From Macrostomum hystrix (Eukaryota > Platyhelminthes > Macrostomidae): 64,000 nt of DNA. Position 1 is the first letter of the stretch, and the number at the start of each line of letters is the position of its first letter. Shown here piece by piece: positions 10,583 to 22,600 of the stretch. Under the pieces are notes generated by a model. It was not told the origin of the DNA, did not search any database, and was given only the letters and a program-made list of their open reading frames with translations. The translations under genes and the position numbers were made by a program. The stretch covers positions 3,287,708 to 3,351,707 of the forward strand of contig CATNEN010000010.1 of NCBI GenBank assembly GCA_950097015.1, read 5' to 3'.

Positions 10583-11030
10583 AAAACACACCAGAGACTG
10601 TAGCGCAGACCAAACTATGAAACAGACACACTCGCTCACTTAAAGAAACAGCTGGCAGCTGTGCGGATCTTTGGTTAGAAAGCGGAGCCTTTCCCAGGCG
10701 GTGGGGATAATTATCCCCCCTTCTGGTAAAATGGATTCAACAATTTTGCCCAATTCAGTCTGCTTCGCCAGCCTGTATGCTGTGGGTCAGTCTTGACAGC
10801 AGCTGGGACTGGGATATCAGGCGCGGGGATTTCAGCCGTGCAGTTGGCGCCGAGGCTCAGCGCTGCCCCGCCACAATGCTTCGATACGTTCCATCGGCGC
10901 AAGCGCAAACGGTGAATCCCGATTGATTATTCAGCGAACAGAATAACAAATTAATTTTTATTAACAGAAACACGAGAGTTTAATGCCCATAATCACACAA
11001 TGAAGCACAGGAAAACTCCATTGGAAAAAT
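10583..11030. other. Spacer, no gene recognised
   Basis: A 65-codon minus-strand frame (10711-10908) lacks splice context and has no recognisable motif. The right end is AT-rich. Confidence 0.45.
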
Positions 11031-11638
11031 CCTAGACTTCACAGATCCTAGACTTCACAGATCCTAAACTTCACAGATCCTAGACTTCACAGATCCTAGA
11101 CTTCACAGATCCTAGACTTCACAGATCCCAGACTTCACAGATCCTAGACTTCACAGATCCTAAACTTCACAGATCCTAAACTTCACAGATCCTAGACTTC
11201 ACAGATCCTAGACTTCACAGATCCTAGACTTCACAGATCCTATATAGACTTCACAGATCCTAGACTTCACAGATCCTAGACTTCACAGATCCTAGACTTC
11301 ACAGATCCTAGACTTCACAGATCCTAGACTTCACAGATCCTATATAGACTTCACAGATCCTAGACTTCACAGATCCTAGACTTCACAGATCCTAGACTTC
11401 ACAGATCCTAGACTTCACAGATCCTAGACTTCACAGATCCTAGACTTCACAGATCCTAGACTTCACAGATCCTAGACTTCACAGATCCTAGACTTCACAG
11501 ATCCTAGACTTCACAGATCCTAGACTTCACAGATCCTAGACTTCACAGATCCTAGACTTCACAGATCCTAGACTTCACAGATCCTAGACTTCACAGATCC
11601 TAGACTTCACAGATCCTAAACTTCACAGATCCTAAACT
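11031..11638. repeat. 16-bp minisatellite, about 38 copies
   Basis: The unit is CCTAGACTTCACAGAT. Two longer units carrying an added TATA sit near 11243 and 11341, about 100 bp apart, which marks a block duplication. Confidence 0.95.
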
Positions 11639-12405
11639 GTCTTAAATGAAACCCAGCAGATCTGCAGAACAGGTGACCTGGTCGGTCCTTGTTAATTAAA
11701 AAGCAGTCCCGCTACCCAATAAATTTTCTGAAGCAGGCAGCTCCGGCCCCTTGGGTCGCGGCGCGTGACGTTCCGCGTTTTCTAACATCCCCGAGAGCTG
11801 CTAGTTTCCTTCGCCAGTTGCTTGGCTCTCTTATCAGCTCGGGTTAAAGACTGCGGGATCAGGCTGAAGAGAGAGACGTGACCGCAGCATTCGGATCTGA
11901 CACAGCAAATTTATATTCAAATTTGAGGAGTATATAATACTTCTAAGGACTATATGCATGACCAAGCTTTCTCCCCAGCATTACAAAGCAAGCCGGTCTC
12001 TGACTGAGGAAATCTCTGGCTTCACTTTTGCCTACACAAAGTCAGACAGGAAACTGCTAATCTTCACAGTCGAGCTGTCTTCTAGGCCAAGGCTGTCCTT
12101 CTCTCAGTGGGAAATTGGAAATGCTCTATGGCCACTTCCCGGATGGTGTTAGCGGCCTGGCGCTGGTGTTGACACAGGGCAAACACTGACTGGGATTCAA
12201 ATCAATCTGGAATTTTGCAGCCTATACTATGGCCTCATATTTGGCCTCACTAAAGCTCAGCTGGAGCATGGGTGCTGGGTGCGCAGGATATCTCTCTGGA
12301 ATTTAATGAGGAAACTGTAGGAAGGAAGGGAGCGAAAGTTGTCAGGTGAAGACGTACGGAAGCTTATGGACATTAATAGCGACAATAGCAAGAGTGCTCA
12401 AATAT
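11639..12405. other. Spacer, no gene seen
   Basis: A 64-codon frame at 11958-12152 has no domain or splice support. Otherwise featureless. Confidence 0.45.
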
Positions 12406-12409
12406 AGGT

Positions 12410-12815
12410 AAAGGAAAGAAACGGAGAGAGGCGAGGAATAGAGATAGAAAAAGAGATGAGAATGAGGAGACGGACGAGAGAGGAAGAGAAAGGAGGAGAC
12501 GGAAGAGAGAGGAAGAGAGAGGAAGAGAGAGGAAGAGAGAGGAGAGGAAGAGAAAGGGGGAGAAAGGAGGAGAAAGGAAGAGAGAGGAAGAGAAGGCAAG
12601 AGGGAGGAAGAGAAAGCAAGAGGGAGGAAGAGAAAGCAAGAGAGAGGAAGAGAAAGCAAGAGAGAGGAAGAGAAAGGAGGAGAAAAGAAGAGAGAGGAAG
12701 AGAGAGGAACAGAGAGGAAGAGAGAGGAAGAGAGAGGAGAGGAAGAGAAAGGAGGAGAAAGGAAGAGAGAGGAAGAGAGAGGAACAGAGAGGAAGAGAGA
12801 GGAAGAGAGAGGGGA
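12410..12815. repeat. Polypurine tract (GAGGAAGAGA-type), about 400 bp
   Basis: The plus strand is almost entirely A and G in GAGGAAGAGA-like units with partial mirror symmetry, a composition known to favour triplex (H-DNA) structure. Long KR/E-rich frames on the plus strand and S/L/F-rich frames on the minus strand are composition artefacts. Confidence 0.9.
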
Positions 12816-14017
12816 ATGGATGAGGGGCAAGGAGAAGCATGGGCAGGTGGGTGAGACAGGGGTGCAGAGGATCAGCTGGTGTGAGGTGTCAGGCAGGTGG
12901 TGGGTGGGCTTAAAACAGGACAGGCAGACAGTTCTGAAGCAGCAATGCAAGAAATCAAAGCAATTATTATCAGGCTCAGCGGCTAACAAAATCTTCGATG
13001 GGTGGTTTTGCTGGCCACACGAGCTGCATCAGCTAATGCGGGCTGACCCAGTTGATAGCCCGGATGACACAGAGGAGTCTGCGGGAGCTGCAGGGCTGCA
13101 TCATTTTTTATTGCTTTAGCGCTGAAGCAGGCCGCGCTGGCTCACTATTAGCTAAATGGGCCCAGAAACCGGACGTGTGCGGAGCGTGAGACCAGTTTGA
13201 GCGTGTTATCATCTCCTTATAATTTTGCTAAACTTGGTTCGGATTCGGATCAGCTAGCAGGGAGGTCGGTGCTAGCAGACTTAATTCTGGTCAATTTAGG
13301 ATAGCGATAGCTAATGTAAACAGTGCACCAAACAGGAAGTGAGTGATTGCATGGTTATGGCCTAATTACTACTAGTAAACCTCAATTTGCCGTCTGTTCC
13401 GCTTGTGTATATATTACAAAGACCCAGATAGCAATATAGTCTTGCTTGCCCCTGCAAGCAGCATCCATTAATGTGGCATTGGCCCCGTGTTTGGCTCCTG
13501 CAGGCTGAGCTACAAAGACCGGGGCTGGACCCCTCCGCTGTGATAATACGAGGGAGGCATTTTCGCCTTTGTGTTATTTTATAACTCCCCTAGAAAACCT
13601 AGCATTTTTAGGAAAGGTAATAAACTTTTATTACAAAGACTGCATTTCAATTAAATTTTCTATTCAATTATTGAAATGAAGGTGCTAAACTAGCTGCTAG
13701 GCGCTGGCTCCGGGTGATTGTGTATCCCGCAGGGCATAACAAAACTGAAAACGAAAACTGAATTGAAAATTCCACTGCGGGGTAAAAGCGTTTGCTTTGG
13801 TAGAAGCGACAAATGGGCCCGCGGTGCCATATTGGAACAGTATGCTTTGGCTGTTGTTGATGCGCCCAAGGGCTAGCTCGAACTCCAGTGTGCTAGCTCA
13901 GGCCCCATTTGCACTGGGTCTGTGTTGCGCAACTGTAGGCGGCAATAGCAGCTGGAAGTCTTCATTTAATTAAATTGCTTTCCAAAGCAAATTACATCTG
14001 TTTTTCTGCCTTGCCCT
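12816..14017. other. Spacer, no gene recognised
   Basis: A 99-codon frame (12820-13119) shows no domain. GC content is mixed. No RNA gene or repeat is seen. Confidence 0.45.
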
Positions 14018-16858
14018 TTAATGGCTAGGTCTAGCTGTCCAATGGCTATGTCTAGCTGTCAAAGGGCTAGGTCTAGCTGTCAGAGGGCTAGGTTGGCTGT
14101 CAAAGGGCTAGGTCTAGCTGTCAAAGGGCTAGGTCTAGCTGTCAAAGGGCTAGGTCTAGCTGTCAAAGGGCTAGGTCTAGCTGTCAAAGGGCTAGGTCTA
14201 GCTGTCAAAGGGCTAGGTCTAGCTGTCAAAGGGCTAGGTCTAGCTGTCAAAGGGCTATGTCTAGCTGTCAAAGGGCTAGGTCTAGCTGTCAAAGGGCTAG
14301 GTTGGCTGTCAAAGGGCTAGGTCTAGCTGTCAAAGGGCTAGGTTGGCTGTCAAAGGGCTAGGTCTAGCTGTCAAAGGGCTAGGTCTAGCTGTCAAAGGGC
14401 TAGGTCTAGCTGTCAAAGGGCTATGTCTAGCTGTCAAAGGGCTAGGTCTAGCTGTCAAAGGGCTAGGTTGGCTGTCAAAGGGCTAGGTCTAGCTGTCAAA
14501 GGGCTAGGTCTAGCTGTCAAAGGGCTAGGTCTAGCTGTCAAAGGGCTGGGTTTAGCTGTCAAAGGGCTATGTCTAGCTGTCAAAGGGCTAGGTCTAGCTG
14601 TCAAAGGGCTAGGTCTAGCTGTCAAAGGGCTATGTCTAGCTGTCAAAGGGCTAGGTCTAGCTGTCAAAGGGCTAGGTTGGCTGTCAAAGGGCTAGGTCTA
14701 GCTGTCAAAGGGCTAGGTTGGCTGTCAAAGGGCTAGGTCTAGCTGTCAAAGGGCTAGGTTGGCTGTCAAAGGGCTAGGTCTAGCTGTCAAAGGGCTAGGT
14801 CTAGCTGTCAAAGGGCTAGGTCTAGCTGTCAAAGGGCTATGTCTAGCTGTCAAAGGGCTAGGTCTAGCTGTCAAAGGGCTAGGTTGGCTGTCAAAGGGCT
14901 AGGTCTAGCTGTCAAAGGGCTAGGTCTAGCTGTCAAAGGGCTAGGTCTAGCTGTCAAAGGGCTGGGTTTATCTGTCAAAGGGCTATGTCTAGCTGTCAAA
15001 GGGCTAGGTCTAGCTGTCAAAGGGCTAGGTCTAGCTGTCAAAGGGCTAGGTTGGCTGTCAAAGGGCTAGGTCTAGCTGTCAAAGGGCTAGGTCTAGCTGT
15101 CAAAGGGCTAGGTTGGCTGTCAAAGGGCTAGGTCTAGCTGTCAAAGGCTAGGTCTAGCTGTCAAAGGGCTAGGTCTAGCTGTCAAAGGGCTGGGTTTAGC
15201 TGTCAAAGGGCTATGTCTAGCTGTCAAAGGGCTAGGTCTAGCTGTCAAAGGGCTAGGTCTAGCTGTCAAAGGGCTATGTCTAGCTGTCAAAGGGCTAGGT
15301 CTAGCTGTCAAAGGGCTAGGTTGGCTGTCAAAGGGCTAGGTCTAGCTGTCAAAGGGCTAGGTTGGCTGTCAAAGGGCTAGGTCTAGCTGTCAAAGGGCTA
15401 GGTCTAGCTGTCAAAGGGCTAGGTCTAGCTGTCAAAGGGCTATGTCTAGCTGTCAAAGGGCTAGGTCTAGCTGTCAAAGGGCTAGGTTGGCTGTCAAAGG
15501 GCTAGGTCTAGCTGTCAAAGGGCTAGGTTGGCTGTCAAAGGGCTAGGTCTAGCTGTCAAAGGGCTAGGTCTAGCTGTCAAAGGGCTAGGTCTAGCTGTCA
15601 AAGGGCTATGTCTAGCTGTCAAAGGGCTAGGTCTAGCTGTCAAAGGGCTAGGTTGGCTGTCAAAGGGCTAGGTTGGCTGTCAAAGGGCTAGGTCTAGCTG
15701 TCAAAGGGCTAGGTCTAGCTGTCAAAGGGCTAGGTCTAGCTGTCAAAGGGCTGGGTTTAGCTGTCAAAGGGCTATGTCTAGCTGTCAAAGGGCTAGGTCT
15801 AGCTGTCAAAGGGCTAGGTCTAGCTGTCAAAGGGCTAGGTTGGCTGTCAAAGGGCTAGGTCTAGCTGTCAAAGGGCTAGGTCTAGCTGTCAAAGGGCTAG
15901 GTCTAGCTGTCAAAGGGCTGGGTTTAGCTGTCAAAGGGCTATGTCTAGCTGTCAAAGGGCTAGGTCTAGCTGTCAAAGGGCTAGGTCTAGCTGTCAAAGG
16001 GCTATGTCTAGCTGTCAAAGGGCTAGGTCTAGCTGTCAAAGGGCTAGGTTGGCTGTCAAAGGGCTAGGTCTAGCTGTCAAAGGGCTAGGTTGGCTGTCAA
16101 AGGGCTAGGTCTAGCTGTCAAAGGGCTAGGTCTAGCTGTCAAAGGGCTAGGTCTAGCTGTCAAAGGGCTATGTCTAGCTGTCAAAGGGCTAGGTCTAGCT
16201 GTCAAAGGGCTAGGTTGGCTGTCAAAGGGCTAGGTCTAGCTGTCAAAGGGCTAGGTTGGCTGTCAAAGGGCTAGGTCTAGCTGTCAAAGGGCTAGGTCTA
16301 GCTGTCAAAGGGCTAGGTCTAGCTGTCAAAGGGCTATGTCTAGCTGTCAAAGGGCTAGGTCTAGCTGTCAAAGGGCTAGGTTGGCTGTCAAAGGGCTAGG
16401 TTGGCTGTCAAAGGGCTAGGTCTAGCTGTCAAAGGGCTAGGTCTAGCTGTCAAAGGGCTAGGTCTAGCTGTCAAAGGGCTGGGTTTAGCTGTCAAAGGGC
16501 TATGTCTAGCTGTCAAAGGGCTAGGTCTAGCTGTCAAAGGGCTAGGTCTAGCTGTCAAAGGGCTAGGTTGGCTGTCAAAGGGCTAGGTCTAGCTGTCAAA
16601 GGGCTAGGTCTAGCTGTCAAAGGGCTAGGTCTAGCTGTCAAAGGGCTGGGTTTAGCTGTCAAAGGGCTATGTCTAGCTGTCAAAGGGCTAGGTCTAGCTG
16701 TCAAAGGGCTATGTCTAGCTGTCAAAGGGCTATGTCTAGCTGTCAAAGGGCTAGGTCTAGCTGTCAAAGGGCTATGTCTAGCTGTCAAAGGGCTAGGTCT
16801 AGCTGTCAAAGGGCTATGTCTAGCTGTCAAAGGGCTAGGTCTAGTTGTCAAAGGGCTA
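14018..16858. repeat. 20/21-bp minisatellite with 728-bp higher-order repeat
   Basis: The main unit is AGGTCTAGCTGTCAAAGGGCT (21 bp), interspersed with a 20-bp variant AGGTTGGCTGTCAAAGGGCT. Spacings between 20-bp variants are 41, 126, 41, 124, 20 and 167 bp from about 15318, and 41, 124, 41, 125, 20 and 167 bp from about 16047. A block of about 728 bp (some 35 units) has therefore been duplicated in tandem. Confidence 0.95.
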
Positions 16859-19579
16859 CTCATATCCGTCCAAGTGCTAGGTCCAGCTGTCCAGGGGCCA
16901 GGTCTAATCTGTCTAGCTACCTAACATCTGTGTGTGTTTATCAGTTTATCAGTGCTGTGTCATGTCTGATGTGTGACATGCGCATTTTATAATAATCTTT
17001 ATGCTTCGAATTCAGAGCCAAAATTCAGAAATTAATATTCACTAATTTCTAGTGAGTGATCGGATATAAAGGGCGCCATAATTAATACAGGGGACTACTA
17101 AATACTTAAACAAAGTAATATTAGATCTAATACGTAATAGTAATAGTAATTCCAATAGTACTGGTTTATAGTATTTAGTAGTCCCCGAAGTAAAATGTAA
17201 ATTATACTCATTTGTTGCCTATGTGATAGTAGTGTGTTGTGTACTTGTCCATGATAATATACTTAACCGAATGGATAATAAACATGAAAACTTTGTCCTA
17301 TTTATTTAGCACTCGCACTTACAAAAATTAAAAAACTTAATAGTTTTTTTTCTAGAATATAGGCCCTAGTATTTCAATCCTAAGTTGTCTTTGTTTCGTT
17401 GAGAAAGTCAGGGCAGATGTACAATGCACCTGTATGATCGTGTGCCTTGAGTACAGTAACTGTGTGCGTGGGTGCTCCCGAGTTTTTAAAAGGAGTTAAA
17501 GCATAAAAAAACAAGGCGACTTTCTCCTTAAAGCCTAACTACAGTATCTCACTGAGCAAATAGCTTCTGGCTTTGAAATGCTAAAACGTGACCAATGTGT
17601 CAAGTTAGATCGTAATAAAAATTGCTGGCCCGCGAGTTTAAATTCGGATTTATCAAAATTACTTACGATGTGACATTTTTTATAACAAAAAAAATTTTCT
17701 TTTTGGCCTACAAGCTAACTCGCTGCTGAAGGCAAAAGTGTAAGTTTTACCGAATAAGTAAGTTAAAGTACTAAGTACCAGTAGTGGTCCTTGCTGTCGC
17801 TTTCTGAGTTCTGGGGTGAGGTAGGCCTACTTTGCTGCTCCACTATTCAGGTCCCTTCATGTATATCTGAAATGAATAGGCCCTAGGCCTAAACTTTGTT
17901 TGAATTTCATTAGGCCTAATATTCACTTTTATCTTATGATCCCCTACACACATTTCTACACACAAGTGATTGTATTACCCTCTTTCTGCTTTTTCTTACA
18001 ATCCATACCATACCTATTTCATAGGCCCTATGCTTCATAACAGTAAGGGATCGTGACACAAAGGTGAATATATAGCTCCTCTTCTTGATTTTCTCATCTA
18101 TTGCTGCAATTGCTGTTGATGTTTTAGCTTTCATTAGAAATGTTTCAGAATTGAGGTGATGGCTGTTTGAATTACATTTTGAACAATACTTCTGGATCTG
18201 CATTGTTTTGTTTATTCATTTCAATAGGGATCATATGGCTTGTATAACACAATAATGCAAAACTGGGGATTGTAACACAACAATACTATAGGCATAGGAT
18301 ATGCCAACTGAAACTCTTCTAGTTTACTGTAGTAAATAGTGCTTATCTTTTGATATAACATAAGGCTATATAGATTTATTAGTTTATTATTATTCTGAGT
18401 TTAAAAGTAGGCCTAAGACATTTTTTCCTTTTAAATGTATAAGTATATTTAGGCCTACTTTAATTCAATGATCATTCATTATCTTAGCATTTTCAGTTCC
18501 AGTAACCATGAAATATAGCCATTGGCCACACAAATTACAAATAAACATGTCTTACTATTTTCAAACTCACAAACAAGATAAGAGAATTATCAAGCATTGT
18601 AACAAACCTATAAGCTTTACAAAACTATGTTGCACTTATAGAGTCAAATATAAGACACTTCTCACATGCTATCTGTGTTGCATTTATATTTTTTATTTAT
18701 CATTAGTATGCTATTTTAGGAAATAGTATGCATAAAGTATGTTTTATATATAGCTGTCATTGTTTTATATATTTATAATAAAATATTTTAAAATATTTAA
18801 ATATTATTGCAATAGTGTATTTGTTTATAGCTTTAAAATTATGTTCTCAAAACCAGAGACCCAATGATGTAAAAGTATCATGAGACTAGTTATTTGTGCT
18901 AATTTAATTGTTATACATAAAGTGTTAATTTATCCTCACTTGTCTTTAAATGAAAATTAACTATTGTCATGAAATTGCCTGTCACAAACTAAATTTTTCT
19001 TGAGTTTGGCATTGCTTGACTCAAACTTAAACAATGCTAAAATAAGCTGTCACTGAGTTTTGTGGAAGTCTTAAGTTAGTATTTCAGATTAAATTATACA
19101 TGGGGTAAGATAAAGAAAAAAGTGCACTACAAGAGAAGACTTGAAGAGAAGTTTTAATATGTTGGCTACTTAAGTAATATATTTATATAGCAAAGAGAAT
19201 ACATAAGTAAATATATGACATTGCTAAATATTAAAAAGCAGAAAAATGGTTACACACCATCAAATTTGTGACAGAACATCTGATTAATTGCTTATCATCT
19301 AGCTATAGCAGTCGAGCTTTTATAGATAAGAACAAACATAACGAAATGCAAAAAACCTTATTATGAGACTTGCTTGTGCAGCGATCAGCATCACATTCAA
19401 TAAAATATAGCACTATAAAAAGAAATATCAGAATGTTGAATAAACAACAGTCATGCAATCACACATAGTATAGTAATTTGCAGTAATTTGTGGTTATAAA
19501 TTTAGTTAAGTCTCTCTTGTCAGGATGCCAGCAGTCAACACTAAACTCTGTTAACTAGATTTTGCTTTACAATTTGCAG
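16859..19579. other. AT-rich spacer upstream of ASPM
   Basis: About 2.7 kb with no exon, minisatellite or RNA gene recognised; the open frames are short and AT-driven. It carries several TAGGCCTA-type palindromes (17821, 17885, 17910, 18408, 18450) and a 17-bp inverted repeat at 17090-17186. It may contain the ASPM promoter. Confidence 0.5.
17090..17186. repeat. 17-bp perfect inverted repeat, possible MITE remnant
   Basis: Arms GGGGACTACTAAATACT (17090-17106) and its exact complement (17170-17186) flank 63 bp of AT-rich sequence that itself contains a TATTAGATCTAATA palindrome. The size and terminal inverted repeats fit a small non-autonomous DNA element or a stable hairpin. No clear target-site duplication was identified. 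Confidence 0.6.
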
Positions 19580-19614
19580 CTCTCCAGCTGTGCACTGCCA
19601 GCTAAAGCGAATCA

Positions 19615-22600
19615 ATGAGCGACCACAGCCTGGAAGCAGTTCTCGGCACTCCGACATCATCGTCGGCGCCAACTTGTGCTCGAACCCCCAGCTCCATCCG
19701 CACCGGCTGGTTTGTGGCCACGCCTACGCGTGTCTCCGTGCCCGGCGCCACCATCGATGTTCATGACGTGTTAGTGTTGACCCACTTCGCCAAGCAGCCG
19801 CTGGTGGACTTTGGCCGAGTGCCGATGGGCCGCCTGGCCACTCAGCGGCTGCTCATCCAGAATCCGCACGCCTACGATCAGGAGGTGCGCATCAGCCGCC
19901 TGCCCGGCGAAAAGTGTGGCATCGCCTGCGTCGAGCAGGAGTTTGTTGTCAACGCCGAGGGCGAGTACATGCTCACGCTGACCTGGACTCCGCAGCGGCC
20001 TGGTGGCATGCGCGAGCTGGCCGCATTCCGCGTTGGCGACGTCTACAATCTGCAGGCGGTGCTGCTGGGCATGGCTGTGGAGGTCCCAGCCGCCAGCCAT
20101 GGCAGGAAGCGGAAGACCTGGGTGGAGCAGCGGCTGGCGGGGAAGGAGAACGATGGCGATGACAACGCAGCCGCTGTGCCATCGCCAGTGTTCAACGTGG
20201 CCAAGGCTCGCCTAGCTTCCGGTCCCGGCGGCTTATCTAGACGCCTGCAGACCTCCTTGATGCTGCCAGCGACGCCGGAGGAGGCACCGTTGGTGACGTC
20301 AACTTCGTCAGTTTCAGTTAGCGACGCTACGGTGGCGGCCAGTAAGAAGCCGCGCCTAGCCGAAGTTTCATTCAGCGGCAGCGGCGGCAGCGCGGCTTCC
20401 AGTCTGCTTTCGCATCTACTGCACTCCAGACTGGCTGCTCGGCTGCGGCCGAAGCACCATCCGGAGAGTCCGGTGGAACGATTCCGCCGGCGGCACAGTC
20501 TGCGCAGCACCCTGACTGGCCGGTTCGCGTCCTCCGCTGCTTCTGCAGCGAGAACTTCTGCCGCGGCTGCGGCGGCTTCACCGTCCGAGCAGGCGATCAG
20601 CAGCCCGCTGAGCGGTCGCATTGTTAAGCGTCGAAAGTCGAATAGAGCGCGAGTCAACGCGTCGACTGCGGCAGCGTCCGTGGCCGGATCCGCCGTTAAG
20701 TGCATTGTCGAGTCGCCCTCGGCCACCTTAGTCGACGCGTCCGATTTGAGCGGCCTGTCCATGCTGGCTCCGACAACTCCAAAGGCATCGACAGCTGCTT
20801 CGATGACCGCGGCGGAGCAGCGAAGCTGCAGCACCTACTATGATGAGCGCTGGCGGGAGAAACAGGTGAGTTGCAATTTGTGTCCTTTACCAAGACACTT
20901 AACTCTGCCTTGATTCAGTTCACCAGCTGTTAAAAGGGTACCAGCATCAGCTGGGGTAATTGAGGGTGAGTGTGGCGCCCCGAGTCCATGGACTGAACAG
21001 CCGTACGCAGCCTTCAGATGCGCTGCGCAATAGCTGCAGCTGTGCTGTCAGCTGCACATCTGGCCCACTTAGGGCAGTTGTAATAAAAAGTGATATTTTT
21101 ATTAATTAATATTAAGTGGTGGATTGACAGTTGATGGGATTGATTTTAAAGTGGCGATCGAGAGGTGATTAAAATGAGTTGGTGGTTTGACAGTCGAGTG
21201 AGATATTTAAGTGACGGACAACAGGATCAAAGGCAAATAGGTAAATTCCACAGAAATTCCTGCGTGTTTCCTTCAGGAGTTCGGTCTGCAGCAGTGGCTG
21301 AACTACTTGCTGACGCCCGGACTGGCTCTGCGCTGCTGCCAGGGCGAGGAGCCGGCACCACCGGCGTCGACAGCCAACTCTGTCGCCGATGTGACCGCAG
21401 TAGCCGCTGGCGCAACCACCGGGCCAGCGCCAACCAAGGAGGCCATGTCGCTGCGCGCCTATGCCGACTTTCGCGCCCTGGCAGCCCTGCGCAGCCGAGG
21501 TCGACGGCTGATCGGCTGCGAGAGCTTCGTGTCCGTGATCTGCCGCGTTGAGCGAGAGGTAATGCTTGAGCGGATTCAGAGATCCTCAGATTCTTCCGAA
21601 ATTCTGATCCCATTGGCCTATTTCCAGATTAGGCCAAGCCCAGATCCAGATTCTACATTTATTCTAGATCCTCAGATTCCGCCTGATCCCACATTTCCGC
21701 ATTCTGCCTGATCCCACATTTCCAGATTCTGCCTGATCCCACATTTCCGCATTCTGTCTGATCCCTCATTTCCAGATTCTGTATGATTCCACATTTACAG
21801 ATTCCGCCTGATCCCACATTTCCGGATTCTGTCTGATCCCACATTTCCGGATTCCGCCTAATCCCACATTTCCGGATTCTGTCTGATCCCACATTTCCGG
21901 ATTCCGCCTGATCCCTCATTTCCGGATTCTGTCTGATCCCTCATTTCCGGATTCTGTCTGATCCCTCATTTCCGGATTCTGTCTGATCCCTCATTTCCGG
22001 ATTCTGTCTGATCCCACATTTCCGCATTCTGTCTGATCCCTCATTTCCAGATTCTGTCTGATCCCACATTTCCGGATTCCGCCTAATCCCAAATTTCCGG
22101 ATTCTGTCTGATCCCTCATTTCCGGATTTCGCCTGATCCCTCATTTCCGGATTCTGTCTGATCCCTCATTTCCGGATTCTGTCTGATCCCTCATTTCCGG
22201 ATTCCGCCTGATCCCAGATTTCCGGATCTGTCTGATCCCTCATTTCTGGATTCTGTCTGATCCCACATTTCCGGATTCTGTCTGATCCCACATTTCCGGA
22301 TTCTGTCTGATCCCTCATTTCCGGATTCTGTCTGATCCCTCATTTCCGGATTCTGTCTGATCCCTCATTTCCGGATTCCGCCTGACCCCACATTTCCGGA
22401 TTCCGCCTGACCCCACATTTCCGGATTCTGTCTGATCCCACATTTCCGGATTCTGTCTGATCCCTCATTTCCGGATTCCGCCTGACCCCACATTTCCGGA
22501 TTCTGCCTGATCCCACATTTCCGGATTCTGTCTGATCCCTCATTTCCGGATTCCGCCTGCTTCCTGATCCCTGATTCCCAAACGCTTTCTACGTCCTCAT

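Noticed and set aside
12342-12989. Minus-strand S/L/F-rich frames over the purine tract
   Set aside because: Caused by the CT-only strand; no domain or splice context.
14018-16858. CRISPR-like regular repeats
   Set aside because: Units are contiguous 20-21 bp with no unique spacers, in an intron-bearing animal genome.
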